Origin: Schizochytrium sp. TIO01 | Taxonomy: Eukaryota > Sar > Bigyra > Thraustochytrida > Thraustochytriidae | Direction: 5' to 3' | Length of the DNA: 64,000 nucleotides | Assembly: GCA_004764695.1 (NCBI GenBank) | Contig: SMSO01000014.1 | Location: forward strand, 2,431,148-2,495,147 | In this document: piece by piece, positions 10,219 through 20,979 of the stretch | Numbering within the stretch: position 1 is the stretch's first letter | Layout: every line of letters starts with the position of its first letter | The notes under the pieces: generated by a model | Told to the model about the DNA's origin: nothing | The model's input: only the letters and a program-made list of their open reading frames with translations | The model's database searches: none | Program-made: the position numbers and the translations under genes

Positions 10219-11826
10219 ATGAGCCTTGCTCCCACCGTGGTCGTCGGAGACGCACCAAATGCCGCACCGACCTCTCGTCGAAGGCTCTCCTTCGATATAG
10301 AGGCGACAAGCTTAACGATACTCTCTCAAGTTCCGAATCAAGTCTCTAGAGGAGTTCTTCTCCTAGCATTTGTGTTTGTTTTCACGCTTTTCTTCAGTAT
10401 TGCAGAACTTTTTGCGGGCCTTGCCTCGCAGTCTTTACTCTTGGTTGAGGAATCCGTACATATGTTTGCTGACTCAGTGAGCTTTGGCATTTCTCTTTGG
10501 GCTGAGTTTAAGTCCGAGACAGAGCACTCCGAACGTGCCAATCTAATTGGAGCAGGCATTAGTTTGCTCACTTTGACGATAACAATGTTTGCAATTGGTA
10601 TTGAAAGTGTGAGGCGGATTTTCCATCTCCATGACCACGCCGTAGAGGTCAACTCAGGGACAATGCTTGGGTTTGGGCTGGTCCTTTCGTGTTTTCATCT
10701 TTTTTGCTTAGCTCTTTACTTCTGCGGTGGTATTTCAGTTCACTCGCATGAGCAGCACGTAAACCACGATTGTGCATCGCACAACCTTGTCTTAGCGAAC
10801 GACAAATGTGACTCTTCCGATGAGATTGTTCACAGCGATGAATGCTATGACGATCACCATGAACTTGTTTGCACCCATCACCATCATCACTTTCATCATG
10901 AAGACAACTGTGCGTCTGCCTCTGAAGGACTTCGAATTTCGCATATCAAAGCTGAGAAGGCCCTTGGCCACGGTAGAAAACAAAATGGAGAGCACTCATT
11001 CACGAAGGTTCCTCTCACTTCAGTTCATTTAACTTCTAACATTTATGATAAAGATACTCATGAAGTCGACAAAGAACATGTGCATCCGGTTCACCCAGAG
11101 GCCTGTTCTAGCCATCAAGGGTGCGCTCATGGCCACTCGCATGGAGATGGCAACATAGAGCCAGTTTCCTCTTCAAGTCAGAGCTCGGATGATGATCTCC
11201 ACGGCCACAGTCATGGCCATAATCACAACCACGGCCACAGCCACGGCCACAGCCACGGCCATGGTGGTAGTCATAGTGACAGCTATAGCGTCAGCCATGG
11301 CCAGGGCCATGGCCAAAACGGGTCAAACGGAAACTCATGCTATGATCACAATCATGAAGACCAACATCAGGATAAACACGGTTCCCATGGACATTCCCAT
11401 GGACATTCTCATGATCATGAGCATGGTTGCGATGCCCACCATCACGAAGAATGTTCGCATGGACACAGTCACTCGTGTTGTGGGATTGATCACACTTCTC
11501 TAAACATGGCATCGGCGGTGTTTCATATATTTATTGACTTTATGCATTCCTTTTTCGTAGTGGTTACTGCACTTTTTATTCGGGCAATCGGACCCACAAG
11601 TCCATTCGCTGGGATCGTTGATGCTGTTTCTTCTCTAATTGTAGCCGGAATCATTGGAGGAGGTGTTTTTATCCTAGCGCGCGAGTTTTTTGCAAGATGC
11701 AAGGAATCGTCTTACTTTCAGGCGCAACTCTCAAGTGACAAGGTTGAAAACAGTGCTTCATTAAAAAGCAGTCAAGAACACCCTACTATGGATTCTTGCC
11801 GTCTACAGCCAATGACCATAGCTTGA
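10219..11826 (+). CDS. ZnT-like cation diffusion facilitator with a very long His-rich loop
   Basis: The 535-residue membrane protein matches the cation-efflux family. After a cytosolic N-terminus come TM1 (about 44-66) and TM2 with HMFAD (His81-Asp85), two further helices (about 110-130 and 148-170), then a cytosolic loop of some 260 residues packed with HGHSHGHNHNHGHSHG-like repeats. The last pair of helices contains HIFID (His436-Asp440). The two HxxxD pairs form the tetrahedral zinc site of ZnT/CDF antiporters, which load zinc into secretory compartments in exchange for protons. The His loop is far longer than in most relatives and probably senses or buffers zinc. The usual C-terminal cytosolic ferredoxin-like domain is short or missing: only about 55 residues follow TM6. 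Pfam cation_efflux membership is inferred from these motifs. Confidence 0.85.
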   Translation: MSLAPTVVVGDAPNAAPTSRRRLSFDIEATSLTILSQVPNQVSRGVLLLAFVFVFTLFFSIAELFAGLASQSLLLVEESVHMFADSVSFGISLWAEFKSETEHSERANLIGAGISLLTLTITMFAIGIESVRRIFHLHDHAVEVNSGTMLGFGLVLSCFHLFCLALYFCGGISVHSHEQHVNHDCASHNLVLANDKCDSSDEIVHSDECYDDHHELVCTHHHHHFHHEDNCASASEGLRISHIKAEKALGHGRKQNGEHSFTKVPLTSVHLTSNIYDKDTHEVDKEHVHPVHPEACSSHQGCAHGHSHGDGNIEPVSSSSQSSDDDLHGHSHGHNHNHGHSHGHSHGHGGSHSDSYSVSHGQGHGQNGSNGNSCYDHNHEDQHQDKHGSHGHSHGHSHDHEHGCDAHHHEECSHGHSHSCCGIDHTSLNMASAVFHIFIDFMHSFFVVVTALFIRAIGPTSPFAGIVDAVSSLIVAGIIGGGVFILAREFFARCKESSYFQAQLSSDKVENSASLKSSQEHPTMDSCRLQPMTIA

Positions 11827-13295
11827 GTTAAGATGACAAAGTGTGCCGGTACTGCAAGTTCAGATTAGTTTTGAGCGCGATGGCATGCATTAATTGGTGC
11901 AAGCGATGGTTTTCCTTTCCTTGGTTTCTTCAAGAATGAGGAGAAACTGGGGTATACATGACTAGGCATGGGGTACATTTCAGTTTGGATATGTGTTGGG
12001 CATGATATACTTTAATTTAGATTATTTATCTAAAAAGTGGTTAAAAGTTGACAACGATGCATGGGCTTCTCTATAATGAAATCTACATTTTTTCTGTTTT
12101 GGAGGAGGGGATATATATTTTTTTGGTACTCTTGTTATTTTGAAAATGTTCATCTTGCATTGGTTTTTTATCGGAAGGGATGCAAGAGTACTAAAGAATT
12201 AATAGCGCCATTCATAGGATATGAATTTAGAGCCACCTTGAGTTCCAAATAGATACTACGGCACCTTTTCAAACGGTGAAACAGATACAAGTTGGGAGAA
12301 AACATCCTACAGCATCTTCAGAGCTGATTTTTATTTAATTTTATTCACAAGTCAGTCAGTCTAGTTCGAATTTGAATTTAGCAGTTTCTTGGCTTTATAG
12401 ATTTGTTTACTATTTATTTATTTTAAAAATTAATAATAAACACTCTGAGAAGCAGTGCAAGCATGTTTACTTTGCTATCCTCTGGGTTTCCGCAAGTTTC
12501 AAAGAGCCCTCCCCACCAAAAAAAAACTCGAATTGGAATAAACTGTTTCTCAGCATGCGATTTAACCCTATATGAATCTGACAATCTTTTTTTGTTCTTC
12601 TTTATTATCCTAATAAATGAATTTTAAAAAAGAAGAGGAAACATGTATAAGTGATCATAGGAGAACTTTCTGATAGAAAATATTCGTGGCGTTCTGAAGA
12701 ATGAGTTGCATTCGAAATATAGCGTATGCCTTTTAATTCAACCATACTGGGTTGATCCATCCTTGATACTCTTTCCTCAATGCTGAATTCATAGACATGA
12801 TTAGCTTTGGTACTCCTATTCTGCCTTGATAGGGGCGCACACCCTGGAAATGTCCGTTCAAGGTTCCAAAAGTGCAAATGGCGCGGAAGATTGTGTTCTT
12901 CTACAGACTGAGATATATCTGTGGAGCACTCTCGGAGGGGACAGCTTTAATAAGGCCCTATCCGCGCCGCACGGGCCAGCCAAGCAAGAACTAGCACTTT
13001 TTGTGGAAGGCATGAAAAAGAGCTTTGTCAGCACGTGAATGTAGCAGAGCCGAGCGAAGTCGGTGTCGAAGCACGACAGGCGCAGCTAAGTAAATTCGGT
13101 GGCACGAGGCCCGAGGCACGAGCACAAACACCTGTCGGACGTGGACCATAGAGACTTGCAAAGGAGGAAGCTTTTACTAAGGCCTAGCAGCAGATAGCAC
13201 GCCTGTGCAAGTTTGCGGCGCGTAAGTATATACCTCGCTTCAAGTGGCGCTGTGCGCGCCTTGGCGTGCACAGCAACCGAGGAATTATCTGAGTC
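11827..13295. other. Intergenic, no gene firmly supported
   Basis: AT-rich spacer. A 70-codon plus-strand frame ending at 13038 has an ordinary amino-acid mix but no recognisable family and lies just upstream of the kinase gene; it is more likely leader sequence or a uORF than a gene. The last 250 bases are richer in G+C than the rest, as often seen near promoters. Confidence 0.45.
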
Positions 13296-14990
13296 ATGCA
13301 TCGCTATAAGCTGCTAGCCAAGAAGGGCGAGGGCACCTTTTCTGAAGTAATTCGAGCAAAATGCCTCACCAACAACCGCGAAGTGGCTATAAAGGTCATG
13401 CGGAATAAATTTGAGTCTCTAGAGCAGGTCAATTCGCTGAGAGAAATTCAAGCCCTACGACGACTCTCACCTGACGCAGGCATCATTAAGTTATACGAAG
13501 TTCTTTTCGATGAAGCAAGTGGGCGCCTTGCTTTAGTTTTTGAGCTGATGCAGATGAATCTGTATGAGCTTATCCGTGGTCGCAAAAACTTTCTACCTGA
13601 AGCACAAATCAAAAGTATTCTATATCAAGTTCTTCGAGCTGTCGATCGAATGCATCGTAATTCGATTTTCCACAGGGATCTCAAACCAGAAAATATATTG
13701 GTAACGCCACAGACTCTAGGTGGTCCGAGTCCAGCGGACCCAGTCGCAGCAGGAAATAACTTATTGGTCAAGGTTGCTGACTTTGGATCATGCAGGGGCA
13801 TCTATTCCAAACAACCATATACAGAGTATATTGCAACGCGCTGGTATCGTGCTCCCGAGTGCTTGCTTACATCAGGTTATTACTCCTTCCGAATGGACCT
13901 TTGGGCGATAGGATGTATTGCATTTGAGATAATCGCTTTATTTCCTTTGTTCCCGGGATCTAATGAACTTGACCAAATTGAGCGTATACATAACATCATG
14001 GGAACTCCTGACGACGAGATCCTTGGCAAGTTTAAACGCTTTGCGACACACATAGATTTCAACTTTGCAAAGAAGAAAGGTGCAGGTATTGCACCCATGA
14101 TCCCACATGTCGACCAGCATTGTATTGACCTCATTCAAAAATTGTTAGCTTATGACCCAGAGGAACGTATGTCAGCTAGGCAAGCACTTCGACATCCGTA
14201 CTTCCGCGAACTCCGTCATGCTGACAAGAAAAGAGAGAAAGCCCATAAACTATCCAAGTCGGGGGGTGATGCATCTTCAGATGTTGGAGATGGGCCACGT
14301 GATCTCCAGGCAAAATTTCGAAAGAACAAAGCGGGGGTGCGTGGAGGAGCGAGAGGAGGAATGAACCGTAAAAATCTTCCTCATATACCCGGCAAGTTTG
14401 GCACTGGAGGGGAGTCAGAAAAGCTACACGGACCAAACCTGACAGATCCTCGCAATCCTGTCGCTTTGCCAAATCTTCCTCATCAGAACAAGTATCGAAA
14501 GGAGGCCGGAAGCCTTGCGCAGCAGCCACACGCGCATATTCGCCAGGCACCTTACTTGAATAAGATTCCAGATGGCCCAGCACATAGCAGCAACAATCAC
14601 ACGGATAGCAGTGGAAGTCATGCTGGAATCCATGCGAAAAATAAATATCTTACACATGCTCCAAACGACACCAGTACAATAGCCGGGGTTGCAGATCATG
14701 GAAATAGTACTGAGACAATACATTCAAAGTCTAAACATCGACGCAGTCAAAACTCTTACGGCCCGATTGTACAGGGTGATGGGGCAACAGGTCCTTTATC
14801 TGGGGCAAACCAAGTTGTACCTGGCAAATCTAAGCGGGGAGGAGGACAAGCCGGAGTATCCAAGAAGTACGGACACTCCAAAGCAGTTGCAACAGTACAT
14901 AAAGCTCAATATGCTACATACAAAAGTACCTACCAGAGTCCTTATTCCCAGAAGTATCTTGCAAGAAGTAGAGTTCCGGGTATTTTGTAA
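13296..14990 (+). CDS. MOK: MOK-like (RCK family) Ser/Thr protein kinase
   Basis: The 564-residue protein starts at once with a kinase domain (about 4-292): GEGTFSEV glycine loop, VAIKVM lysine, FESLEQVNSLREIQALRRL helix C, FELMQMNLYELIRGR hinge, HRDLKPEN catalytic loop, ADFGSCRG metal loop, and an activation loop SKQPYTEYIATRWYRAPE with the TEY dual-phosphorylation motif. The FGSCR(G/S)xYSKQPYTEYI(A/S)TRWYRAPE pattern is specific for MOK (RAGE-1) rather than MAK/ICK or ERK. MOK/MAK-type kinases regulate cilium length and intraflagellar transport, which implies a flagellated stage in the life cycle (inference). The 270-residue tail is basic, Gly-, His- and Asn-rich and not conserved. The kinase begins at residue 4, so this ATG is well supported. 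Confidence 0.92.
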   Translation: MHRYKLLAKKGEGTFSEVIRAKCLTNNREVAIKVMRNKFESLEQVNSLREIQALRRLSPDAGIIKLYEVLFDEASGRLALVFELMQMNLYELIRGRKNFLPEAQIKSILYQVLRAVDRMHRNSIFHRDLKPENILVTPQTLGGPSPADPVAAGNNLLVKVADFGSCRGIYSKQPYTEYIATRWYRAPECLLTSGYYSFRMDLWAIGCIAFEIIALFPLFPGSNELDQIERIHNIMGTPDDEILGKFKRFATHIDFNFAKKKGAGIAPMIPHVDQHCIDLIQKLLAYDPEERMSARQALRHPYFRELRHADKKREKAHKLSKSGGDASSDVGDGPRDLQAKFRKNKAGVRGGARGGMNRKNLPHIPGKFGTGGESEKLHGPNLTDPRNPVALPNLPHQNKYRKEAGSLAQQPHAHIRQAPYLNKIPDGPAHSSNNHTDSSGSHAGIHAKNKYLTHAPNDTSTIAGVADHGNSTETIHSKSKHRRSQNSYGPIVQGDGATGPLSGANQVVPGKSKRGGGQAGVSKKYGHSKAVATVHKAQYATYKSTYQSPYSQKYLARSRVPGIL

Positions 14991-15747
14991 TTAAATTTCT
15001 ACTTCTGACTGCTTGTACGTTATTGATTTCCAAGACTGTTTTAACCTGATCAGAAATTGTATCGCTATTATATTGATCCTTCGGAGGTTCTCCAAATGAC
15101 GTGTACACTCAGCTGGCCTCATCTCGAAACAGAGCATGTTTTCTTGCCACAGTCCACATAGATGAGGTTAGGACTCTGGAAGAAAAATGAAAAGAAAAAA
15201 AAATGAAAACAACAATGTTAATTTACTTTGGCTTTGCTGATTTTCATACCTTGTAGGTATGTACAGAGATATCTACGAAGAAAAATAGAGTGATTTGTCA
15301 ACGCATGAAAGTAGGGGAGAAGGAAATATGAAAGTTGGTTTTGGCAATGGGTGGCATATGCATGGGAAATTTCTCTCCTTACCTGAACTCGTTACTCATT
15401 TCTTTGATCGCGTGTGTCCTTTAGCTGAGAGCATTCCAGAGCAGCTTTTATGGCAAGGAAAAACTGCAAGGTTTTGTTTCTTATTTTCACAGCAGATTAA
15501 GCTCTCGCATCTAAAGTGTAAAATGTTCAACTTTACTTGAAAACCCATAATTTCTCGCAAATTTGTTTGTGCGATTGAGAACATGTGAATAGTGAGATAC
15601 GATTATGGCAATCTGAGAAACAGTGAAGAAGTGGAAGGTCAAAAACAAATGTGCGAGATAGGAACTAAGGACAAAAGAGAGATTCGCAAGACCAGCCTAG
15701 AACAGGGAAAATTGTCATTATCGCAAGAAAATCCCGCACCAGCTAAC
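14991..15747. other. Convergent intergenic spacer, no gene recognised
   Basis: Spacer between the stops of the MOK-like kinase gene and the BolA gene. It contains an A-rich stretch near 15180-15215 and short frames with no family resemblance. Confidence 0.5.
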
Positions 15748-16014
15748 CTAAGCATCCTTCTTTTTCTCCCATTGTGCAGGGGTATAGGTCTTCAATTCAA
15801 CGGCATGGATATGGTTCATAGCCTCATCGATAGCCTCCTGAACCATCCGGTGTCTCTCAAGGAGCTTGACTCCTTCGAATGCGTCAGTGACGACAGTGAT
15901 ACGGAACTTGTCGCCGCAGCCGTCAGAAAGGTCTATAATTTCGAGATGAGACACGTTCGCAACAGATTCACGGATCATCCGCTCCAGTGACTCGGGCGTC
16001 TCTGAAACAGCCAT
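15748..16014 (-). CDS. BOLA2: BolA2-like iron-sulfur trafficking protein
   Basis: An 88-residue single-domain BolA protein. It shows an N-terminal helix, the strand LEIIDLSDGCGDKFRITVV with the conserved loop Cys of BolA2, FEGVKLLERHRMVQEAI carrying the RHR-V signature whose His is a cluster ligand, and HIHAVELKTYTPAQWEK at the end. The length equals human BOLA2. Eukaryotic BolA2/Fra2 binds a monothiol glutaredoxin (Grx3/4) through a [2Fe-2S] cluster and helps deliver or sense iron in the cytosol. There is no presequence, consistent with a cytosolic rather than mitochondrial (BolA1/3) form. Confidence 0.93.
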   Translation of the reverse strand: MAVSETPESLERMIRESVANVSHLEIIDLSDGCGDKFRITVVTDAFEGVKLLERHRMVQEAIDEAMNHIHAVELKTYTPAQWEKKKDA

Positions 16015-18506
16015 AGTTCAACCCAATTTGGATATCAGCACTTTTAATCTACTATCTCACGCAACTTCACGTGGGCTGCGGCAGTGTCGAACTTTTCCGT
16101 GTAAGCTCTGATGATTATTTGTCTTCCCTGCGATGATCGCTGATTGGCTTGAGCCAACTCTAGGCTGGGGCTTGTTAACAATTTTTTAGTTATCTTTGTA
16201 GGTAAGTACACATAATAGTATATTGTAGATGCTATGATTAATTAATTAGATTGTACATAGTACTTACCTACTTGGTATCTAACTTGACCTCTTTTTATTT
16301 TCATTTTCATTTTATTAACAATTAAGAATTAAATTAAATTAAAATGGAAGTAAGACCTTCATATCAAATGAGTAATCTACATGGGAAAAACGCAGATGTG
16401 TTGCTCATCGTCACGCTTCACCACAACATGAGTTTCATGTAATCAGAACTTCGAAGTGTTGCACTTATGACACTGCATACGGCACCATACAAGGAAAGGT
16501 AAGGCCAGCATGAGTGCTGATTTGTAGTTAGTAGCACTTAAACTAGAGGGACTTGCAGAAGAAAGCTCGCAAATTTCATGCTCTCGGTACCACTCATCTG
16601 AAATGCTACCATGATTTACACACTGTACAGTTGAACTTATCTTGGGACATTTAAAATAAGATTATAAAACTTGAGATTTGACCACAAGAACTACTACGAG
16701 TATGGTATGCATATTGCCAAATTAAGTGTGAAATTCTCAAAGAAAGTTTAAAAAAAGCTCATGCATAATCTCAAACAAGAATTAATCAGGGTATTCACTA
16801 TGATACTACTTTAAAGCGTTTCTGCTCTTTGTCTTTATTCCTGATCGTTTCCGGAAGATGTAAGTAGCAACAGCAAGTTTATTTCAGTCCAACACTTAAA
16901 CTTTTGACACTAAGGCGTCTTTACTTGTTTCCGAGCAAAAGCTCCAGGATATACTGATCGCCATTCACGAAAGAAATAAAAGCTGGTGCGAAGATAATCC
17001 TTTCAAATGCACGCATCTCATATTCCTCACTTTTACACCGGGTCGGATATCGCTTTAATTGCACTTTTCCTGCATCCTGTAAGTCTCAGTCATCGCAACA
17101 CTGTTTCGGTGTCAATTTGATCAGTTTGTTGGTATTGAACTATTACACAAAAATCATAGCTTTGTTCTACCTACCTGCGTCTACCTAGAGTGCCCATGGC
17201 TTGAGTTTTAAACCCCTAAAAAGGACTGATTAGAGTGTTGCAAGGCACATTTCAGGTATTGTAGCCTGATCAGGTACTAGTAAGGATTGAGTTCAAGGGC
17301 GTGTATTATCATGTAGATGGCTATACCAAGCTCTGCATTTTCTTTGTCACCATGCACATAGGTACAACTGGGTAGATAGATGCTTCTCTTACTCAAAGTC
17401 CTCACTCTCAGAGCCAGAGGCATGTTACAGAAAGGCAAAAGTAATAGATAATTATTTTGGCTTGAGTTTTGTCCAGCCCAAGCTAAAAGATATTAACTCA
17501 TTACCTCTGAGAGTGCTTTCTTATTTTTGTATAGTAGTTAGTTACCTCCTACCCTAGGAGTTTACTCTCAATCAGAGTAAACATTGAAAAGCCAAAACGA
17601 TGGTGAGAGGCATCGATAAATATGTGATAAAGTTCTCTAATTCGCTAGATCTACAATTCCCTCTAATGCCACTGAGTCCTACATCACCATTTCCCGTAAC
17701 GTCACATTAGTCCTTGCAGCTTCTCCCACCAGTTGATGAGTGATTGTTTTGGTTCTAGCTCGTTAGAGACAACTTTAGATGCGGTGAGCAGGATTGGTCA
17801 GTAGTTAGTAGTGTCTGGTAAAAGTTCTTAAAGATCCTTTGCGTTCGTTTGGGTCTTTCAAGTCACTCAAAGGTAATGAGTTAAATTAAAAAAAAGCATG
17901 GCTAAAACCCCAAATTTAAAATATCACTCATTAAGCATTCAAGTCAATACCCTTACCCAGTATGATTATCATTGTGGTTGAAAGAAAGTGAAAAAAACAC
18001 TCAAGCCGTCAGTTAAGAATAAAACAAAAGGAATAACTTGGCCTGGATCCCTTTGTCTACCGTCTTCGTAGGTAGACTAAGATGCTAACCTAAATAGATA
18101 GTTAGGATATTAAAAAATAATTTGTGTCATGAAATGTTTTGGTTTAGCGATTTTCATCTTTCCAGAGGATTTATTATAGACAGACTGTCAGCATTGAGAA
18201 AAGACTTTGAAGCTCTTCATGTATTACTACTGTTGTCGTATATTTCATGGGTATGAAAACCTCATAAGTTTAGTATAACCGCCGCCCTCCTGGAAAATAC
18301 ACACCTACAGAGAGGTAGATACTAAGAAAGGAAAGGTTCACTACTAATCCATCGTAGCACCTACCTAAGTACCTACTTACCTGCCTACATCTGCAACTCC
18401 TAGTACGTAGTCCCCTGTCATACCCTCATTAGTAGTGAAGCAGTCATAAAACCTCCTAGCTTAAGCGAAACAAGCCTATACACTACTAGTAGGCACTAAT
18501 ACCTAT

Positions 18507-18576
18507 TGTATGTATGTATGTATGTATGTATGTATGTATGTATGTATGTATGTATGTATGTATGTATGTATGTATG
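18507..18576. repeat. (TATG)n microsatellite
   Basis: About 17 uninterrupted copies of a 4-base unit in noncoding DNA. Confidence 0.97.
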
Positions 18577-18588
18577 CATCGAAATGAA

Positions 18589-18622
18589 GCAAGTAATAGT
18601 TATCGGCAAGTAATAGTTATCG
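18589..18622. repeat. Perfect 17-bp tandem duplication
   Basis: The unit GCAAGTAATAGTTATCG occurs twice head to tail with no mismatch, just after the TATG array. Confidence 0.95.
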
Positions 18623-19490
18623 ACTAGGTAATAATATTATACAGGAGGTACCTACAGACTTACTACTGAGTAGAAACAAAGCATTCACTCTGCTCTGCTT
18701 GAATCTACGATTCCGACTCTTCTTCTTATTGATAGTACTACTACCTCTACTTCTATCTCTAGTTGTCTCCTAGTAACGGGACACTAGGTAGGCATTTACT
18801 AACAGTCTGCAAGGGTGTGGAACTACTGGAACTTCTGCTGGCAGTGCTCCTATTGTTACAAGTAGTAGCTAGATAGGTCACTCCTGTCATGTTGTATCTA
18901 GGACGCAGGCTGACTCTGCTTTGCTTCTGCTGCTCATAACAATGCCTAGTGCTACCTATGCCCCAGCTGCCTCTAGGGTTTTCAATATGTGAGACCTTGC
19001 ACTAGAAGTTGCTTACTTATGCCTATACTTTGCGCCCTCCTTAGGACTTCTCTCTAGCACTCTACTGCATTGACTGCACTCTCGATTGCTGGCTCCACTC
19101 CTATAGTATCCGCTAGCATCCTGTGAACTCCTAGCGATTCAGATATCTAGGCCCTATTCCTCTCTCCACTGCAGTCACTGCATCACTGCATTGCTCAGCA
19201 TTGCTCTCTGTGTCCGTATTTTCTTCTTCTCTCACCCCCTCTCAGCACACAGACTCTCACAATAATCCGACTATCATCCCGTCTTGCATACCATGGCTAG
19301 TATATATAGTATGGTATGAGAAGGCCCTCAGAAGAGGGGGGCATTGAGCGTATGTGCGTGCAAGAAGACAGGGTCATGGTGGGATAAAATGTCTGCGAAA
19401 GAGAAGAAAGAGAGAGCAATGGCAGCACTGCTGACGAAGTAATGTCTAAGCGGAGGTAGGTGGGGATAGCGATGAGATCATGGATAGGCG

Positions 19491-19616
19491 CTTACTTACT
19501 TACTTGCTTACTCACTTACTTACTCACTTACTCACTTACTTACTTACTTACTTACTTTCTTATTTACTTACTTATTTACTAACTTACTAGCTAACTAGCT
19601 AACTAACTTGCTAACT
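19491..19616. repeat. (CTTA)n imperfect array
   Basis: A run of CTTA units with variants CTCA, TTTA and CTAA, decaying into CTAACTAG units at the right end. It lies about 210 bases upstream of the small mitochondrial protein gene. Confidence 0.92.
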
Positions 19617-19691
19617 TCAATAGACATGCGGATAGAGAGTGATAAGTAAGTGAATAGATAAGGAGATAGGAGAAGGAAAGGAGGAGAGAAA

Positions 19692-19738
19692 GACAGAGAG
19701 ACACAGAGAGACACAGAGAGACACAGAGGGAGAGAGAG
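19692..19738. repeat. AGACACAGAG decamer repeat in the leader of the 19828 gene
   Basis: Three to four copies of a purine-rich 10-base unit followed by GA dinucleotides, 90-135 bases before the ATG. It could act as a promoter element or lie in the 5' leader; function is not shown. Confidence 0.8.
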
Positions 19739-19827
19739 ATCATCTTCATTCATATCGCTTCCTCATCTTTCGCACGCACAGAATCGATCGGAGTCGCGTG
19801 TAGACAGACAAAGCGAACACTATCATC

Positions 19828-20223
19828 ATGCTTGGTGCCCTTGGAGGAGCTGCTGCTCGCAGCGTGAGCCGCGTTCGCGTGGCCACTGGCCCTGCCGCAT
19901 CCCGCGCTGGTGCCCGCCGTGGTATGGCTGGCGGCCATGCCAACGTGCAGTACGAAGGCGCTGAGGCCGTTGTGCGCAAGTACCTCCCTGAGGACCATCA
20001 CATCGTGCTCGCCAACATGGCCTCCTGGGTTGTGCTCTACGGCTTGTACAAGTTGGTTGCCGGTGGCTCCAAGGAGGAGGCCAAGGTCGAGGCACCCGCT
20101 GCTGTTGGCGGCTCCGAGACCGAGGTCCCTTCTCTCCTTGACGAGAGCTTCGAGGAGTGGTCCAAGGTTCCGGGCAACCTCGAGAAGTGGGAGAAGTCCG
20201 TGGAGGACTGGGCCAAGCAGTAA
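19828..20223 (+). CDS. Small mitochondrial single-pass membrane protein, unknown; strongly codon-biased
   Basis: The 131-residue protein starts with a presequence rich in Ala, Arg and Ser (LGALGGAAARSVSRVRVATG) with a likely cleavage zone around RRGMAGGH (about residues 30-38). The mature part has YEGAEAVVRKYLPEDHH, a hydrophobic helix (IVLANMASWVVLYGLYKLV, about 63-81), then an acidic tail ending in LEKWEKSVEDWAKQ. I do not recognise the family. Size, layout and the near-exclusive use of C/G-ending codons, unlike all its neighbours, suggest an abundant inner-membrane component such as an accessory subunit of ATP synthase or a respiratory complex; that is inference. The start is the first ATG and begins the presequence. 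Confidence 0.8.
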   Translation: MLGALGGAAARSVSRVRVATGPAASRAGARRGMAGGHANVQYEGAEAVVRKYLPEDHHIVLANMASWVVLYGLYKLVAGGSKEEAKVEAPAAVGGSETEVPSLLDESFEEWSKVPGNLEKWEKSVEDWAKQ

Positions 20224-20979
20224 CTTGAATCGCCAAAAATATACATCCAACAAAACCCACATCTTTTTTTCTCATTGATTTGATTGATATAATCTCTCTT
20301 CTTCTACACATTCGCCATCTATCGTAATCACCATTCTTTCATCCTTCTAAGTCCTTCGCCAAAAGCGTCGTTCTCGTATCGTTTTTTTGTTCCTGTTTCA
20401 TGTATGTGGGGCATGCATAGACGCATGGATTCACATGACTCCGTTTGGCACGCTTTTCCTTCCTTTGCCCCGAGACACCCAATGGGATAATAAACACACA
20501 TGCTAGATTTGTAATCGATAGAAGTGAAGGTGCAGAAGAGGATACACGAAAAGTTGTGTGCTTATAGAAACGCAAATCCCCCTTGAACTTTCTTGAATAT
20601 ACTTGTTTTCAATGGTATCTAACACAATGGCGCTACTACTGGCAGGGTTTAGAATGTTCATTCGAGCATACCAGTATTTAGTGGAGCGTGATCCTCCTGA
20701 ATGGCGTACTGTGTTAGATTGCCAAACTTGATTAAAGGCATGAATGCATTTTTGAAAAGCAAAATAAAATAAAAAGTTGCAATTATAGTGACAACCTTTC
20801 CTACATCCATGTGCATACGCTTCATGGATACATAGGTACATATGTTTTACACGATTGGAAGAAGGAACTTTGTAGTTGCTATTAAACTAGTCTTTACAAC
20901 CGTATTGTCTTTTGAATTCAAGAACTACAGCTCTTATCTTTGCTATCTATTAAGAGTCAGTCGATAGGTGGGTGCCTCA
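20224..20979. other. Intergenic, no gene recognised
   Basis: Convergent spacer between the mitochondrial protein gene and the F-box gene. A pyrimidine-rich stretch directly after the first stop is probably its 3' UTR. Minus-strand frames at 20339-20841 are random-looking. Confidence 0.5.

Larger units (their letters stand above)
16015..19827. other. 3.8 kb gene desert with microsatellites and a dense TACCTA-type motif field
   Basis: No coding frame on either strand shows a domain. The first half is plain AT-rich sequence. From about 17160 copies of TACCTA/TAGGTA accumulate (17166, 17187, 18067, 18315, 18361-18390). A TATG array, a 17-bp tandem duplication, a CTTA array and an AGACACAGAG array follow. 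The stretch 18650-19300 is pyrimidine-rich and moderately G+C-rich, and leads into the strongly expressed-looking gene at 19828. Confidence 0.6.

Noticed and set aside
12826-13038. 70-codon frame upstream of the MOK gene
   Set aside because: No recognisable family and no independent support. Possible uORF or chance.
18507-18576. Telomere-like or CRISPR-like array
   Set aside because: A pure TATG microsatellite. No TTAGGG-type telomere units and no spacers.
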